A stretch of 64,000 nucleotides of DNA from Microvirga sp. Mcv34 (GTDB taxonomy: Bacteria > Pseudomonadota > Alphaproteobacteria > Rhizobiales > Beijerinckiaceae), in contig NZ_JALJRK010000019.1 of NCBI RefSeq assembly GCF_024519725.1, forward strand, positions 1 through 64,000. The letters run 5' to 3'. The notes under the pieces are model-generated. The model did not search any database, was not told the origin of the DNA, and saw only the letters and a program-made list of their open reading frames with translations. Both the position numbers and the translations under genes were made by a program. Shown one piece after another: positions 17,483 through 26,434 of this stretch (positions are counted from its first letter, which is position 1; the number at the start of each line of letters is the position of its first letter).

Positions 17483-17854
17483 TTAACCGAGGTCGGGATC
17501 GGGCAAGTCCGTCTGGATCCAGCGGTCGCTGACATGGATGTCGGTGGTTTCGAGACGCCCGGGGCCGAGATTGACGAATTTGTGCGGGATGCCGGCCGGT
17601 CCGAACACGATCTGTCCGGCCTCGCATTCGAAGCGCTCGTCGCCGACCGTGAAGAGGGCTCGTCCCTCGCGGATGATGAAGATCTCATCATAGGGGTGGA
17701 CGTGCCATTTCGGCCCGACGCCCACCTCCTCGGTCGCATAGAAGAGCACGGTGGCGCCGGTGCCGAGGGTATGGCCCTCGACCCGGCCCTTCCAGAGCTC
17801 GGGATGCGAGGCCCAGTCGCGGCGATCAAGGATGCGTGGCTTTTTGTCGGCCAT
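17483..17854 (-). CDS. Cupin domain protein
   Basis: A 123-residue single-domain cupin. The metal-binding residues appear in GPKWHVHPYDEIFIIREGRALF (motif 1, HxH and Glu) and GPAGIPHKFVN (motif 2). It lacks any helix-turn-helix. Small cupins of this kind serve as sugar-binding or dioxygenase-like proteins; the substrate is not evident. It lies 74 bases downstream of leuD on the same strand. Confidence 0.85.
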   Translation of the reverse strand: MADKKPRILDRRDWASHPELWKGRVEGHTLGTGATVLFYATEEVGVGPKWHVHPYDEIFIIREGRALFTVGDERFECEAGQIVFGPAGIPHKFVNLGPGRLETTDIHVSDRWIQTDLPDPDLG

Positions 17855-17927
17855 TGGCTGTCCGTCCGTAGCGCTTCCCCGGTGTCCGTCCCAGCGCGTC
17901 GGCAGCCGGGGTGACGTACCAGAGACT

Positions 17928-18530
17928 TTAAGCCCAGGCGCGCTCGGCGAGCTTCTTCTCGAAGCTGTCGATGGCGGTGCCCTTTTCCATGGTCAGGCCG
18001 ATGCCGTCGAGGCCGTTGAGCATGCAGTGCTTCTTGAACGGGTCGATGTCGAACTTGACCGTGCCGCCGTCGGGACCGCGGATCTCCTGGTTCTCCAGGT
18101 CGATGGTCAGAGTCGCGTTGGCCCCGCGCTCCGCATCGTCAAAGAGCTTCTCCAGGTCTTCCGGAGAGACCTTGATCGGCAGGATGCCGTTCTGGAAGCA
18201 GTTGTTGTAGAAGATGTCGGCGAAGCTGGTGGAGATTACGCAGCGGATGCCGAAATCGAGCAGCGCCCAGGGGGCGTGCTCGCGGGACGAGCCGCAGCCG
18301 AAATTGTCGCCCGCCACCAGGATCTGGGCATTGCGATAGGCCGGCTGGTTGAGCACGAAATCCGGGTTCTCCGAACCATCCTCGCGATAGCGCATCTCCG
18401 AGAAGAGACCCGTGCCGAGCCCGGTGCGCTTGATCGTCTTCAGGTACTGCTTGGGGATGATCATATCGGTATCGATATTGATGATCCGCAAAGGTGCCGC
18501 GACGCTTTCCAGCACGGTGAACTTGTCCAT
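17928..18530 (-). CDS. leuD: 3-isopropylmalate dehydratase small subunit
   Basis: A 200-residue swivel subunit that pairs with LeuC to isomerise 2- to 3-isopropylmalate. Family motifs: [18 protein letters not shown] at the N-terminus, [17 protein letters not shown], and [20 protein letters not shown] 18530 follows GAGG about 6 bases upstream; an in-frame GTG three codons earlier is less likely. It lies about 2.7 kb from leuC rather than next to it. Confidence 0.96.
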   Translation of the reverse strand: MDKFTVLESVAAPLRIINIDTDMIIPKQYLKTIKRTGLGTGLFSEMRYREDGSENPDFVLNQPAYRNAQILVAGDNFGCGSSREHAPWALLDFGIRCVISTSFADIFYNNCFQNGILPIKVSPEDLEKLFDDAERGANATLTIDLENQEIRGPDGGTVKFDIDPFKKHCMLNGLDGIGLTMEKGTAIDSFEKKLAERAWA

Positions 18531-18601
18531 GGTCCTCACATCCCTGAAGGCGGCAGCCGGGCCGCTGTCGGGTGCCTCATATCAAAGGGTTGCGAGGACC
18601 G

Positions 18602-19438
18602 CTAGGCCAACGATGGTCGCGGCATTGTCGAACGGTTTCCGAAACCCTCGGCTAAAGCCTCCTGCAGGCACGCGTAGGCCTTTTCGATCCGCTTCGGAAT
18701 GTCGAGATGGGCAATGAATCCTTTCCCGTTCGGGCCGTATCCATCGGAATCGTCGCGTAAGCGGGGGATCTCCCCTATGACAAGCGCGAGAAAGCGATCC
18801 AGGGGCCAGAGTCCGGCTATCCCACCCAAGTTGAACTGCACTTCGTCTTCGACCAGACGAACGCGAGGCGTGAAAGTCGGCCAGTTGAGGAACGACACAT
18901 CAGGACGGTCGCGCCAGATGTGCCGAAACGTGGCATCCACCCGTCTTTGCATGGTCGGATCCTGGATCAGCAGGATGGTCTTCATGGGCTGACTGGAATC
19001 TACATGCAACCTTCGGGAAAATTTGGCATTTTCCCCACTGTTGGTCGAATCCGGTTCGATCAGAAGACTTGAACGATCGATGCCCCAGAAGTTCAATCCA
19101 ATGTCCGCAAGAATGTGCGCCTCGGCTCGACCTTCGGTGTGGATGGTCTGATAATCGGAATGGGCAGCCACCTTCTGGCGCAGAACCTCGGTCGCGTGTC
19201 CGATTCCGCCTGAGATCAGAAGCCTTGTACAGGTTCCTCTCCCTATGAGGCGAAAAGCACCTTCCGCTGTCTCAAGAACACAGTTACCTGCCAGGATAAT
19301 GCAATCGATTGGACTTGCCGCAATACCCGCTGGCAGTTGGTCGCTTCCCCTCGGACCGAAATCGTTCAAGGCCAAGAAACCCGCGACATCGTTGAGGGCC
19401 GTCACAAGCGGTGGGGTAAAGTGGCTAGCCTGATCCAT
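18602..19438 (-). CDS. ydcF: YdcF-family (DUF218) protein
   Basis: A 278-residue DUF218 protein that closely follows E. coli YdcF along its length: DCIILAGN, LLISGGIGHAT, TEGRAEAHILADIG, DSTNSGENAKFS, IQDPTMQRR, GIAGLWPLDRFL and GEIPRLRDDSDGYGPNGKGFI. YdcF is reported to bind S-adenosylmethionine and its physiological role is unknown (family knowledge). I start at ATG 19438, aligning with the E. coli N-terminus. Base composition is somewhat lower in GC than neighbouring leuD. Confidence 0.88.
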   Translation of the reverse strand: MDQASHFTPPLVTALNDVAGFLALNDFGPRGSDQLPAGIAASPIDCIILAGNCVLETAEGAFRLIGRGTCTRLLISGGIGHATEVLRQKVAAHSDYQTIHTEGRAEAHILADIGLNFWGIDRSSLLIEPDSTNSGENAKFSRRLHVDSSQPMKTILLIQDPTMQRRVDATFRHIWRDRPDVSFLNWPTFTPRVRLVEDEVQFNLGGIAGLWPLDRFLALVIGEIPRLRDDSDGYGPNGKGFIAHLDIPKRIEKAYACLQEALAEGFGNRSTMPRPSLA

Positions 19439-19537
19439 ATAACACTCTGTCAAAAGTGACTTGGATGTGCGTGCCGGGTCGCCCGGATGGGCAAAAGGCA
19501 CAACACTGATCATTCCGCTTTCGATAAGGGTTGCTAA

Positions 19538-19996
19538 ATGGCAGAAGGTCTGCAAACGTTATCTAGTAACATTTGCGAGAGAACTATGTACGCCTTCAAG
19601 GATTTCAACAGGCAATACGCTCTTCATATCCGCAATCACAATCTCCTGTCTGGCGGCTTTCTCATCACTATCGGAGTAATTGGCGCCACACTTAATATGA
19701 GGCCGATGGTTATCTTCATAGCCCTACTCGGTTCTCTTCTTGCAGGAATGCTTGCCCGAGTGCTTCTTGTTTACGGGGACTATACGGGAGGCCTTCAATT
19801 CAGGCACGTATGGCTCATCTTACTGGGTGCGATTTTAAGTTTCTTGCTCTTGCTGTTTGCATATTGGGCTTTAACCCAAAAAGAAGTTCCTGATCACAAA
19901 AGAGGTATCTTAGCCTTCTTCATGGCAAATTTCCTTTTGATGCATCTCCCGTTTCTAATTGTACATTGCACAAAGCGATCAGATCTTCATCTTTAA
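19538..19996 (+). CDS. Orphan four-helix membrane protein, AT-rich
   Basis: I do not recognise this 152-residue protein. Four hydrophobic segments are visible: about 38-56, 57-78, 90-112 and 123-143, with a short basic/polar tail. Base composition is clearly more AT-rich than the surroundings, with codons such as TTA, ATA and AGT that are rare nearby, which suggests recent acquisition. ATG 19538 has AAGGG about 7 bases upstream; ATG 19586 is an alternative with GAGAG. It sits on the plus strand inside an otherwise minus-strand leucine region. Confidence 0.6.
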   Translation: MAEGLQTLSSNICERTMYAFKDFNRQYALHIRNHNLLSGGFLITIGVIGATLNMRPMVIFIALLGSLLAGMLARVLLVYGDYTGGLQFRHVWLILLGAILSFLLLLFAYWALTQKEVPDHKRGILAFFMANFLLMHLPFLIVHCTKRSDLHL

Positions 19997-20013
19997 CCTA
20001 CGTGAGAGATTCT

Positions 20014-20421
20014 TCACCCAGCTGCCGCCTCGATAGCCTCCATGTCCTCGTCGGAGAGGCCGAAATGGTGGCCGATCTCGTGGACGAGCACATGGGTGAC
20101 GATGCTTCCCAGGCTCTCCTCGTGCTCGGCCCAATAGTCGAGGATGGGACGGCGATAGAGCCAGACCATGTTGGGAAACTGGCCCGTCTGCATCATGGCC
20201 CCACCCTGGGCGAGACCGATCCCGCGAAAGAGACCGAGGAGGTCGAAGGGGGTCTCGCAGCCCATCTCCCGCTGGGTCTCGTCATCGGGAAAATCCTCGA
20301 CCCGGATCACCACGCCCTCGCAGAGCTGGCGGAACTCCTCCGGCAGGCGGGCATAGGCGTCCCGCGCCAGGATTTCGAGATCGTCAAGGCTGGGGGCTTG
20401 CAGATCGGCCAGAGCATTCAT
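20014..20421 (-). CDS. Zincin-like metallopeptidase family protein (PF06262)
   Basis: A 135-residue protein with the zinc-protease motif HEIGHHFGLSDEDM near the C-terminus. It has the family features LPEEFRQLCEGVVIRVEDFP and TPFDLLGLFRGIGLAQ. This small acidic family has the gluzincin-like HExxH fold, but a peptidase activity has not been generally shown. There is no signal peptide, so it is cytoplasmic. The 91-residue membrane protein gene lies just 4 bases upstream, so the pair is probably an operon. Confidence 0.87.
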   Translation of the reverse strand: MNALADLQAPSLDDLEILARDAYARLPEEFRQLCEGVVIRVEDFPDDETQREMGCETPFDLLGLFRGIGLAQGGAMMQTGQFPNMVWLYRRPILDYWAEHEESLGSIVTHVLVHEIGHHFGLSDEDMEAIEAAAG

Positions 20422-20425
20422 GGGA

Positions 20426-20701
20426 TCAGAGGATCCTCAGCTGAACGAGAAGCCAGAGGACGAGAATCGCCACGCCCACGAGGGACAGGGCCCGCCCGAT
20501 GCGGCGGCCCCAAAGTTCGATCGGATCGGTCCCACCGCCCTCACCCGCCCCGATGGCGTCCTTGGCGCCAAAATGCTCGCCGGCGCGCCGACCCATGCGG
20601 GCGAGCGCCGAGGAGCCGAGGGTGTCGGTGTCCCTCTGGACGCGCTCCAGCGCCTCGCGGGCCGCGTCGGCTTCGCGGGCGTCCCGGTCCCGATCGCTCA
20701 T
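20426..20701 (-). CDS. Small tail-anchored membrane protein, unknown
   Basis: A 91-residue protein: a highly charged, helix-prone N-terminal half (DRDRDAREADAAREALERV) and one C-terminal membrane helix (about 71-89, ALSLVGVAILVLWLLVQL). It is a likely tail-anchored inner-membrane protein. No domain is recognised. It lies directly upstream of the zincin-like gene and opposite the EcfG-type promoter of the next gene, starting about 65 bases from it. Confidence 0.7.
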   Translation of the reverse strand: MSDRDRDAREADAAREALERVQRDTDTLGSSALARMGRRAGEHFGAKDAIGAGEGGGTDPIELWGRRIGRALSLVGVAILVLWLLVQLRIL

Positions 20702-20764
20702 AGATCCCTCCTCCGGCTCCCTTACCTTTGCTTTACCATGGCGATTGCATCGCCTCTTCGCAAC

Positions 20765-20789
20765 GGAACGTCTCGCACGCTTGGCCGTT
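20765..20789 (+). promoter_or_regulatory. EcfG-type (general stress) promoter
   Basis: GGAAC at 20765-20769 and CGTT at 20786-20789 separated by 16 bases, a perfect match to the alphaproteobacterial sigma-EcfG consensus. The -10 element is 37 bases upstream of ATG 20826, on the correct strand. Confidence 0.75.
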
Positions 20790-20825
20790 AACAGGCCCGA
20801 ACTGTCAACTGTTCATGAGGCAACA

Positions 20826-21131
20826 ATGCGTAAGGTGTTTGGTATCCTGGCTGCGGCCGGGCTGGTGGTTTTCGGTGCCGGTGCGGCATCGGCCCAGGGT
20901 GTGGATGTGCGGATCGGCCCGTCGGGCGTCCGCGTCGCGCAGGAACGGCATTACGGCCATGGCTATCGGGACGGCTACCGCGAGCGGGTCGTCGAGCGCC
21001 GCGTGGTGCGCCCGGTCCGGTCCCGCACCGTCTGCCGGACGGTCATGGAAGAGCGCGTGCGTCGCAACGGCGTGGTCGTCCGCCGTCCGGTCGAGCGCTG
21101 CCGCCAGGTCGTGGCCGGCCGCCGCTACTGA
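20826..21131 (+). CDS. Small basic exported protein
   Basis: A 101-residue protein with a signal peptide (MRKVFGILAAAGLVVFGAG, cleavage near ASAQ). The mature part is strongly basic, with dense Arg and Val (ERVVERRVVRPVRSR), and carries two cysteines (RTVCRTVM and VERCRQVV) that could form a disulfide. No domain is known to me. ATG 20826 has GAGG five bases upstream. The perfect EcfG promoter places it in the general stress response (inference). A strong terminator follows, so it is monocistronic. Confidence 0.75.
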   Translation: MRKVFGILAAAGLVVFGAGAASAQGVDVRIGPSGVRVAQERHYGHGYRDGYRERVVERRVVRPVRSRTVCRTVMEERVRRNGVVVRRPVERCRQVVAGRRY

Positions 21132-21151
21132 GCTTGGACTCACTTCATGAG

Positions 21152-21183
21152 AAAGGCCGTGGCTCACCCGAGCCACGGCCTTT
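21152..21183. terminator. Bidirectional terminator between exported gene and leuC
   Basis: Ten-bp perfect stem GGCCGTGGCT/AGCCACGGCC, loop of six, flanked by AAA and TTT, so it can serve both convergent genes. Confidence 0.85.
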
Positions 21184-21205
21184 CATCTGTCTCTGATTTC
21201 GCGGA

Positions 21206-22612
21206 TCAGCCGAAGGTGCGGATGTCCACGAACCGACCGGCGATCGCCGCCGCCGCCGCCATGGCGGGCGACACGAGATGGGTGCGGCCCTTGAAGCCCT
21301 GACGACCCTCGAAGTTGCGGTTCGACGTGGAGGCGCAGCGCTCGTGGGGCGCGAGGCGGTCGGCGTTCATGGCGAGGCACATGGAGCAGCCGGGCTCACG
21401 CCAGTCAAAACCGGCTTCCTTGAAGATCCTGTCCAGCCCCTCGGCCTCGGCCTGCATCTTCACGATGCCGGAGCCTGGCACGATCATGGCGCTGACGCTC
21501 TCGGCCACGCGCTTGCCTTCGACCACATTGGCGACGGCGCGCAGGTCCTCGATGCGGCCGTTGGTGCAGGAGCCGATGAAGACGCGGTCGAGGGTGATGT
21601 CGGTGATCTTCGTGCCCGGCGTGAGACCCATATATTCCAGGGCCCGCCACTTGGAGCGGCGCTTGTTCTCGTCCTGGATGTCGTCCGGGTTCGGCACCAC
21701 GCCGGCCACCGACACCACGTCCTCAGGCGATGTGCCCCAGGTAACGATGGGCGGCAGATTGGCGGCGTCGAGCCGGATCTCGGTGTCGAAGAAGGCGCCT
21801 TCGTCCGTGCGCAAGGAGTCCCAGTACCGGACGGCCGCGTCCCAGGCCTCGCCCTTCGGGGCCTTGGGGCGGTCCTTCAGATAGGCATAGGTCTTCTCGT
21901 CCGGGGCCACCATGCCGGCGCGGGCTCCGCCCTCGATCGACATGTTGCAGATCGTCATGCGGCCTTCCATCGACAGGGACCGGATGGCCTCGCCCGCATA
22001 TTCGATCACGTGGCCGGTGCCGCCGGCGGTGCCGATCTCGCCGATGATGGCCAGGATGATGTCCTTTGCCGTGACGCCGGGGGGCAGCTGCCCGTCCACG
22101 GTCACGCGCATGTTCTTGGCCTTCTTCTGGATCAGCGTCTGGGTGGCGAGCACATGCTCGACCTCCGAGGTGCCGATGCCGTGGGCGAGCGACCCGAAGG
22201 CGCCGTGGGTCGAGGTGTGGCTGTCGCCGCACACGATGGTCATGCCCGGGAGCGTAAAGCCCTGCTCGGGCCCCACCACGTGGACGATGCCCTGGCGGGT
22301 GTCGAGCTCGTTATAGTACTCGACGCCGAATTCCTTGGCGTTCTGGGCAAGGGCGGCGACCTGGGTCGCGGCCTCGGGATCCTCAATGCCCTGCGAACGG
22401 TCGGAGGTCGGCACGTTGTGATCGACCACCGCGAGGGTCTTCTGGGGCTGGCGCACCTTGCGGCCGGTCATGCGCAGGCCCTCGAAGGCCTGGGGGCTCG
22501 TCACTTCATGGACGAGGTGACGGTCGATGTAGAGAAGGCACGTCCCGTCAGCCTGCTGATCGACGACGTGGTCGTCCCAGATCTTGTCATAGAGGGTGCG
22601 GGGCTTGGCCAT
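21206..22612 (-). CDS. leuC: 3-isopropylmalate dehydratase large subunit
   Basis: A 468-residue aconitase-family subunit with a [4Fe-4S] cluster. Cluster cysteines are visible in [13 protein letters not shown] and in [10 protein letters not shown] (two). Other marks are [40 protein letters not shown] and [19 protein letters not shown]. It works with LeuD. It lies downstream of rplS on the same strand, an arrangement common in Rhizobiales, with about 230 bases between them. Confidence 0.97.
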   Translation of the reverse strand: MAKPRTLYDKIWDDHVVDQQADGTCLLYIDRHLVHEVTSPQAFEGLRMTGRKVRQPQKTLAVVDHNVPTSDRSQGIEDPEAATQVAALAQNAKEFGVEYYNELDTRQGIVHVVGPEQGFTLPGMTIVCGDSHTSTHGAFGSLAHGIGTSEVEHVLATQTLIQKKAKNMRVTVDGQLPPGVTAKDIILAIIGEIGTAGGTGHVIEYAGEAIRSLSMEGRMTICNMSIEGGARAGMVAPDEKTYAYLKDRPKAPKGEAWDAAVRYWDSLRTDEGAFFDTEIRLDAANLPPIVTWGTSPEDVVSVAGVVPNPDDIQDENKRRSKWRALEYMGLTPGTKITDITLDRVFIGSCTNGRIEDLRAVANVVEGKRVAESVSAMIVPGSGIVKMQAEAEGLDRIFKEAGFDWREPGCSMCLAMNADRLAPHERCASTSNRNFEGRQGFKGRTHLVSPAMAAAAAIAGRFVDIRTFG

Positions 22613-22788
22613 AGATCTCTTCCAACAGTCGAAAATAGTGGTCCAGCGTGTTTAGCGGCCTCTGGCGCCAACGGGAAGATGCCCTGAGCGCACACAGCCT
22701 TGAAACGATCGCATAGCAGAAGGCAGATGACGCGCAATTATATTTTTGTCGCGCCGGGCCATGGGCGGCTGGGGAGGGCCGTCTCAGC

Positions 22789-22814
22789 AAAAAGGCGCGG
22801 TTTGGAGCCGCGCC
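22789..22814 (-). terminator. Terminator of rplS
   Basis: On the minus strand GGCGCGG/CCGCGCC with a seven-base loop is followed by TTTTT. It lies just past the rplS stop. Confidence 0.8.
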
Positions 22815-22842
22815 TTCGTGAATTCTGCCTGTGAGACGAGCC

Positions 22843-23226
22843 TTACTCGGCGGCAGCCGGGGCCACAGTCTTCTTCTCGGCGCGCTCGGCGATACGGGCC
22901 GACTTACCGCGACGGTCGCGCAGGTAGTACAGCTTGGCGCGGCGGACGGCACCACGGCGAACGACCTTGATGGATTCGACGTTCGGCGAATAGACCGGGA
23001 ACACGCGCTCGACGCCTTCGCCGTAGGAGATCTTGCGGACCGTGAAGCTCTCGTGGAGGCCGCCGCCGGAACGGGCGATGCAGACGCCCTCATAGGCCTG
23101 CACGCGGGTCCGCTCGCCTTCCTTCACCTTCACGTTGACGATGACGGTATCGCCGGGCTGGAAGTCGGGAATGGTCTTGGCGAGCTTGGCAATCTGCTCC
23201 TGCTCGAGCTGCTGGATGAGGTTCAT
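22843..23226 (-). CDS. rplS: 50S ribosomal protein L19
   Basis: A 127-residue ribosomal protein at the interface of the two subunits. Typical L19 features are [30 protein letters not shown] and the [13 protein letters not shown] and [17 protein letters not shown] stretches. The Ala-rich tail (VAPAAAE) is common in alphaproteobacteria. A sigma-70-like promoter lies about 85 bases upstream. In many relatives it directly follows trmD; here about 3.7 kb of other genes intervenes. Confidence 0.97.
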   Translation of the reverse strand: MNLIQQLEQEQIAKLAKTIPDFQPGDTVIVNVKVKEGERTRVQAYEGVCIARSGGGLHESFTVRKISYGEGVERVFPVYSPNVESIKVVRRGAVRRAKLYYLRDRRGKSARIAERAEKKTVAPAAAE

Positions 23227-23308
23227 CGTTGTACTCCTGCCGTTGCGTGGCCCTGAGCGATCTCAAAACCCGCGGGATTTCGGCGTCCTGTTTTAAGTTG
23301 AGGCCGCG

Positions 23309-23337
23309 CCTATACAGGATATCAGGAGGATTGTCGA
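23309..23337 (-). promoter_or_regulatory. Sigma-70-like promoter of rplS
   Basis: On the minus strand TCGACA (23337-23332) and TATAGG (23314-23309) are separated by exactly 17 bases, near the TTGACA/TATAAT consensus. It lies upstream of rplS, giving an untranslated leader of roughly 75 bases. Confidence 0.55.
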
Positions 23338-23370
23338 GCCAGTCTCGCGCATCTGCCCTTTTCCAACAAT

Positions 23371-23988
23371 TTAGGGTTTAGGGAAGGTTCTAAAAGGAGA
23401 ATCCTGGCTATACCCAAGAGCATTGAATCGCGACAGATCACCAAAATTGAATAGGTTTCGACGATACTTGGTTGGCACTACTCGCAAAGGTCCATCTGCC
23501 GATGGTGGTACTTCTTGTTCTCGCTCTGTTTTCAAAGGCAAATCCGTATCTTGAGAGATCCACATCGCTCCAAATGATAATTTTCCCTTATACTGCTCTT
23601 GATAGGTCCAGATATCTGCAAACTCCTTGTCCATCATTTCTGTAGAAAAATGCACGCATGAAGAAAGATTGCGCTCTTCTATGTCAGCAAAAATCGCTTC
23701 CCTTTCTGAGCTTACGGGGCCATGGTATCTCATATAAGTAACAGTATTCTTAGAAACTTTCCGTATCAATCGTGTCGGATTCCATGAGAAACTTCTAATT
23801 TCTCCCAAGAATGTTTCAGACGTGGCATGCAATTCTACCCATAGAAACTCTTCGGCTTTATCTAATTTACGCATAGCGTCCCGGACTATCTCACAAGCGT
23901 CCGCGCTACGAGATTCAGCGTTGCCTCGCACGGGTAAAGCAATGACAGCTGATCCAAGGACAGCTGCTAGCATCCATTGGCGGCTCAC
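23371..23988 (-). CDS. AT-rich exported orphan protein
   Basis: A 205-residue protein I do not recognise. Signal peptide at residues 1-24 (RQWMLAAVLGSAVIALPVRG, then NAESR). The mature part has two cysteines (ADACEIV, SSCVHF) and many aromatic and charged residues, including FLWVELHATSETF and TYMRYHGPVSSE. GTG 23988 follows GGGAGGG. Base composition is markedly lower in GC than rplS and leuC, and the AT-rich character continues through the empty 23989-24174 stretch, so this looks like an acquired gene inserted between trmD and rplS. Confidence 0.65.
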   Translation of the reverse strand: MSRQWMLAAVLGSAVIALPVRGNAESRSADACEIVRDAMRKLDKAEEFLWVELHATSETFLGEIRSFSWNPTRLIRKVSKNTVTYMRYHGPVSSEREAIFADIEERNLSSCVHFSTEMMDKEFADIWTYQEQYKGKLSFGAMWISQDTDLPLKTEREQEVPPSADGPLRVVPTKYRRNLFNFGDLSRFNALGYSQDSPFRTFPKP

Positions 23989-24174
23989 TCAGCCCTCCCA
24001 GTTTTACGTTATTAAATGTCGTTATTAATGAACGGAACAATTAAAGTGAAAACCGCAATTTTCACAACCCAGAGTCACAAATAAGGGTAATTTACGGACC
24101 GCTTCAGGCTTTGGTATTCATCTGACAGGGCCAAACCTGCAAATCTGGCTACTAGCCCATGAGATCCTCTCGAA

Positions 24175-24846
24175 TTACCCTCTAACTGCTGAAGCGATCT
24201 CGGCGAACAGGTATCGCTCGAACCAATTCGGGAAGGCTCGCGCGAGCGCCTTGGGACCTTCCACCTTGAGCCCCAACCGCTGCGCCTCGGCGAAACTCAT
24301 GTCACCGCGCCACCAGGCCACCAGCAGGGCAAGGCTGGCGCGGACGCGGAGCGGCTCGGGAAAGCCGGGGTTCTGCGTGCAATGGGAGGCTTCGGATGCC
24401 TTCAACAGCAGGAAGTGCGGTCGGTGCTGCCCTTCGATCTCGAAGCGGACGACCAGGGGCTCCGGCGGCAGGGCCTCTGGGCGGACGCGCCGCTGCATGT
24501 CCACGAGGAGCGGTTCGAGATCCAGGTCCTCGGTCTCGGGATGGCGCGGCAGCCAGCGCTGGCCCCAGGCGCCGATGGCGCCTACGATGCCCATCAGCTC
24601 CCGGCCCGCGTCCGTCAGGGTATATTCGGGCCCATGCTCACCCTCGATGCGCGCGACGGCGCCCACATGGACCAGCTCCTGCAGGCGCTCCGACAGCATG
24701 GTGCGGGAGATGCGCGGGATGCCGCGGCGGATGTCGTTGAACCGCCGGCTGCCGCACAGCAATTCCCGCACGACGAGAAGGGTCCAACGCCCGCCGATGG
24801 CCTCGTGGGCGCGGGCCACGGAACAGAACTGACCGTAATCTGCCAT
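24175..24846 (-). CDS. HxlR-family transcriptional regulator
   Basis: A 223-residue winged-helix regulator. The HxlR core is plain: CSVARAHEAIGGRWTLLVVRELLCGSRRFNDI, then ISRTMLSERLQELVHVGAVAR and GPEYTLTDAGRELM. The C-terminal 110 residues are an extra SCP2-like domain, as in longer HxlR proteins. Start ATG 24846 matches the usual N-terminus. It is divergent from the cysteine-synthase-like gene with 103 bases between, so it may control that gene. Confidence 0.87.
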   Translation of the reverse strand: MADYGQFCSVARAHEAIGGRWTLLVVRELLCGSRRFNDIRRGIPRISRTMLSERLQELVHVGAVARIEGEHGPEYTLTDAGRELMGIVGAIGAWGQRWLPRHPETEDLDLEPLLVDMQRRVRPEALPPEPLVVRFEIEGQHRPHFLLLKASEASHCTQNPGFPEPLRVRASLALLVAWWRGDMSFAEAQRLGLKVEGPKALARAFPNWFERYLFAEIASAVRG

Positions 24847-24949
24847 GGACCATGGGCTAGCATGATCGGGGACGCGGCAGAAGTCCGGATTCCGGACCTG
24901 ACGGGTGTCTGGTCCCGGTCTACAAGGCGGAACTTCACGGACAAGGCCC

Positions 24950-25906
24950 ATGACAGAGCATTCCGCCACTATCCTCGACCGCATCGGCAACACCTCCCTC
25001 ATCGCCCTGCGCACTATCGGCCCAGCCGATGGCGCCCGCATTCTTCTGAAGCTGGAGAACGAGAACCCCACCGGCAGCATGAAGGACCGGATGGCGCTTG
25101 CCATGATCGACGCCGCGGAGGCGGACGGGCGCCTCGGGCCGGGAGGCGCGGTGGTCGAATATACCGGCGGCAGCACCGGGGTGTCCCTGTCGCTCGTCTG
25201 CGCCGTGAAGGGATACCCGCTCGACATCGTGACCTCGGATGCCTTCGCCCAGGAGAAGCGCGACCACATGGCGCTTCTAGGCGCGAGGCTGCATATCGTG
25301 CCGAGCGACGGCGGGCGCATGACGGAAAGACTAACGAAGGCCATGATCGAGGAGGCCCGCGTCATCGCTGAGGCGAAGGGCTCTTTCTGGACCGACCAGA
25401 TGAAGAACCGGGACCAGATCGCCGCTTATCACCGGATGGCGGACGAGATCTGGCAGCAGACGGGAGGCCGGATCGACGGCTTCGTGCAGAGCGTCGGGAC
25501 GGCCGCCTCCTTGCGCGGGATCGCCGAGGGGCTGCGGCGCCATCGCGATGCCTTGGAGATCGTCGCTGTGGAACCTGCGGAATCCCCGGTCCTGTCGGGT
25601 GGCCCATCGGGCGCTCACAAGATCGATGGGATCGGCGCGGGCTACGTGGTGCCGCTCTGGCAGGAGAGCGTGGCCGACGACATCGAGCGCGTGTCGACCG
25701 AAGACGCCACCGCGATGGCGTTCAGGCTCGCCCGCGAGGAAGGCCTGTTCGCCGGCACGTCGACCGGCGCCAACGTGGTCGCGGCCCTGCGTCTCGCCGA
25801 ACGGCTGGGGCCGGATGCCACCATTGTCACAGTGATGTGCGATACGGGCATGAAATACCTGAAGACGTTCGGGGCAAGGCTCGCGGCTAACCTTCAGCCC
25901 GGATGA
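24950..25906 (+). CDS. Cysteine synthase-family PLP enzyme
   Basis: A 318-residue fold-type II PLP enzyme. Visible: ILDRIGNTSLIAL, the PLP lysine in NPTGSMKDRMA, the asparagine-loop equivalent EYTGGSTGVSLS, and GLFAGTSTGANVVAAL. These match O-acetylserine sulfhydrylase/cystathionine beta-synthase-like proteins without a CBS domain. The phosphate loop reads SVGTAAS rather than the usual GTGGT, so the substrate may differ from O-acetylserine. ATG 24950 is used. Divergent HxlR regulator upstream. Confidence 0.85.
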   Translation: MTEHSATILDRIGNTSLIALRTIGPADGARILLKLENENPTGSMKDRMALAMIDAAEADGRLGPGGAVVEYTGGSTGVSLSLVCAVKGYPLDIVTSDAFAQEKRDHMALLGARLHIVPSDGGRMTERLTKAMIEEARVIAEAKGSFWTDQMKNRDQIAAYHRMADEIWQQTGGRIDGFVQSVGTAASLRGIAEGLRRHRDALEIVAVEPAESPVLSGGPSGAHKIDGIGAGYVVPLWQESVADDIERVSTEDATAMAFRLAREEGLFAGTSTGANVVAALRLAERLGPDATIVTVMCDTGMKYLKTFGARLAANLQPG

Positions 25907-25909
25907 CCC

Positions 25910-26320
25910 TCACACGCGCTCCAGGAACTCGACGATGATGCCGTCCGGATCCTTGCAGAACGCCACCTTGCGGATCAGTTCGGCATTCGCGGCCTCGCGC
26001 GGCGGCACGGTGAAGTCCACGCCAGCGGACCGAAGCTTGTCGTAGATTGCCTCGACGTCGTCGACCCGGAAGGTGATGTGACGGATACCGGCCTCGGTGA
26101 CGGGAACCTCGCGGGCCGGCCCCTGGATCGATGCGGCCGGCTCGACGATCTCGAGCATGACGCCGCCGGTCTCGAGAAACGCGATGCGCCCGCCCTCGCC
26201 CGTGCGCTTGACCAGGATCTCCTTCAGCCCCAGCAACCCGCAATAGAACCCGATGGTCCTGTCCAGGTTGCTGCTGGTCATGCCCACATGCTCGAAACCC
26301 TGCACCATCGAAGCGATCAC
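25910..26320 (-). CDS. VOC-family (glyoxalase-like) protein
   Basis: A 136-residue vicinal-oxygen-chelate protein with two beta-alpha-beta-beta-beta modules: FEHVGMTSSNLDRTIGFYCGLLGL, GIRHITFRVDDVEAIYDKL and KDPDGIIVEFLE. Metal ligands are likely the first His, the second His (IRHI) and the late Glu (VEF). I choose GTG 26320 because AGAGGG lies 5 bases before it; ATG 26308 is the alternative. It may be a lactoylglutathione lyase-like or dioxygenase-like enzyme; the substrate is unknown. It converges with the cysteine-synthase-like gene with a 3-base gap. Confidence 0.85.
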   Translation of the reverse strand: MIASMVQGFEHVGMTSSNLDRTIGFYCGLLGLKEILVKRTGEGGRIAFLETGGVMLEIVEPAASIQGPAREVPVTEAGIRHITFRVDDVEAIYDKLRSAGVDFTVPPREAANAELIRKVAFCKDPDGIIVEFLERV

Positions 26321-26434
26321 CTTATCCCTCTTGAATAAGTTCAGGCAGAGCGGAGCACATATGCCCATGAACCGCAATGCCGCTGCGACACAAGCCGGCG
26401 GCATTGCGGCAGCTCCCGCTGATGGCGTTTGGCC

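Noticed and set aside
22613-22760. Leucine leader peptide before leuC
   Set aside because: One upstream frame begins with a few Leu codons (CLLLC), but it starts with a poor codon, runs on into leuC and lacks clear alternative hairpins.
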